The notes under the pieces were generated by a model. That model was not told the origin of the DNA, did not search any database, and saw only the letters and a list, made by a program, of their open reading frames with translations. Positions 63,901-64,000 of a DNA stretch of 64,000 nucleotides are shown piece by piece. Source of the stretch: Caldilineaceae bacterium (GTDB lineage Bacteria > Chloroflexota > Anaerolineae > Caldilineales > Caldilineaceae); assembly GCA_011523365.1 (NCBI GenBank), contig WTGY01000066.1:1-64000 (forward strand). The letters run 5' to 3'. Numbering within the stretch: position 1 is the stretch's first letter; each line of letters opens with the position of its first letter. The translations under genes and the position numbers were made by a program.

Positions 63901-63909
63901 TTTTCGCTG
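63886..63909 (+). terminator. Hairpin overlapping the stop codon of the small membrane protein
   Basis: A perfect 10-bp inverted repeat, CAGCGAAAAT / ATTTTCGCTG, has a 4-base loop. The TGA stop (63898-63900) spans the loop and the first base of the right arm. The stem is AU-rich at the loop side; no long T-run follows. Confidence 0.55.
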
Positions 63910-63956
63910 CCGTATTGTAGTTTTAACGCAAAATCGAACTCCAAAAGGAAATTGCG

Positions 63957-64000
63957 TTGACCTTCACAGGAAGACTAGGCAGCAGCAGCAGACCTGTACG
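63957..64000 (+). CDS. Possible 5' end of the next gene (truncated by window end)
   Basis: A TTG start preceded by AAAAGGAAA opens a frame (reading MTFTGRLGSSSRPV) that reaches the window end without a stop. It is too short to identify; I list it because the ribosome-binding site and codon pattern look natural. Confidence 0.35.
   Translation, partial: MTFTGRLGSSSRPV

Overview
The window looks like part of a chromosome from an uncultured Chloroflexota bacterium of the Caldilineaceae kind, such as those found as sponge or marine symbionts. The basis is indirect: G+C-rich DNA, many lipoprotein solute-binding proteins (SBPs) with Tat-like RR leaders and an 'AAC' lipobox, many phytanoyl-CoA dioxygenases and Gfo/Idh/MocA oxidoreductases, and hairpin-rich intergenic repeats. 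No rRNA, tRNA or marker gene is present to confirm it. Apart from one gene at the left edge and two or three at the right edge, every gene from 1.3 kb to 61.3 kb lies on the minus strand.

Layout, left to right. (1) 0.4-7.5 kb: two phytanoyl-CoA dioxygenase-family proteins, a Gfo/Idh/MocA oxidoreductase, a luciferase-like monooxygenase, and two members of a roughly 500-residue glycosidase-like propeller family. (2) 7.6-11.1 kb: a Uma2-type nuclease and an McrBC-type restriction pair. (3) 11.2-20.4 kb: an operon read right to left, SBP-DppB-DppC-DppD-DppF and then two more propeller-family proteins. (4) 20.5-27.3 kb: two unrecognised proteins, a fifth propeller-family member and a CUT1-type sugar importer whose SBP gene has an in-frame TAG in its leader. 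(5) 27.6-34.1 kb: a CUT1-type importer with an NAD-dependent epimerase, an amidohydrolase and a third phytanoyl-CoA dioxygenase. (6) 34.3-49.2 kb: a second Dpp-type importer (SBP, two permeases, fused double ATPase) interleaved with a GH127-like protein and a DUF2961/GH172 protein, followed by a class III aminotransferase and another CUT1-type importer. (7) 50-61.3 kb: an orphan membrane-fusion lipoprotein, then an operon with two tandem SBPs, a GH36 alpha-galactosidase, two sugar permeases, a ThDP-dependent enzyme and a Gfo/Idh/MocA oxidoreductase. (8) 61.9-64 kb, plus strand: another Dpp-type SBP, a small membrane protein and the possible start of a further gene.

Taken together this is a carbohydrate-scavenging region: eight SBPs, six permease pairs and three ATPase genes, with glycan-active enzymes placed inside the transporter operons. 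The four CUT1-type importers have no ATPase of their own here and probably use a shared MsmK/UgpC-type ATPase encoded elsewhere. Both Dpp-type systems sit with glycosidase-like genes and without peptidases, so I infer oligosaccharide rather than peptide import.

Non-coding structure is notable. All eight SBP genes are followed by an inverted repeat, and three of these hairpins share a GAGAACA loop. A roughly 300-bp multi-hairpin repeat occurs three times, and a TGACCACT tandem repeat lies directly after two stop codons.
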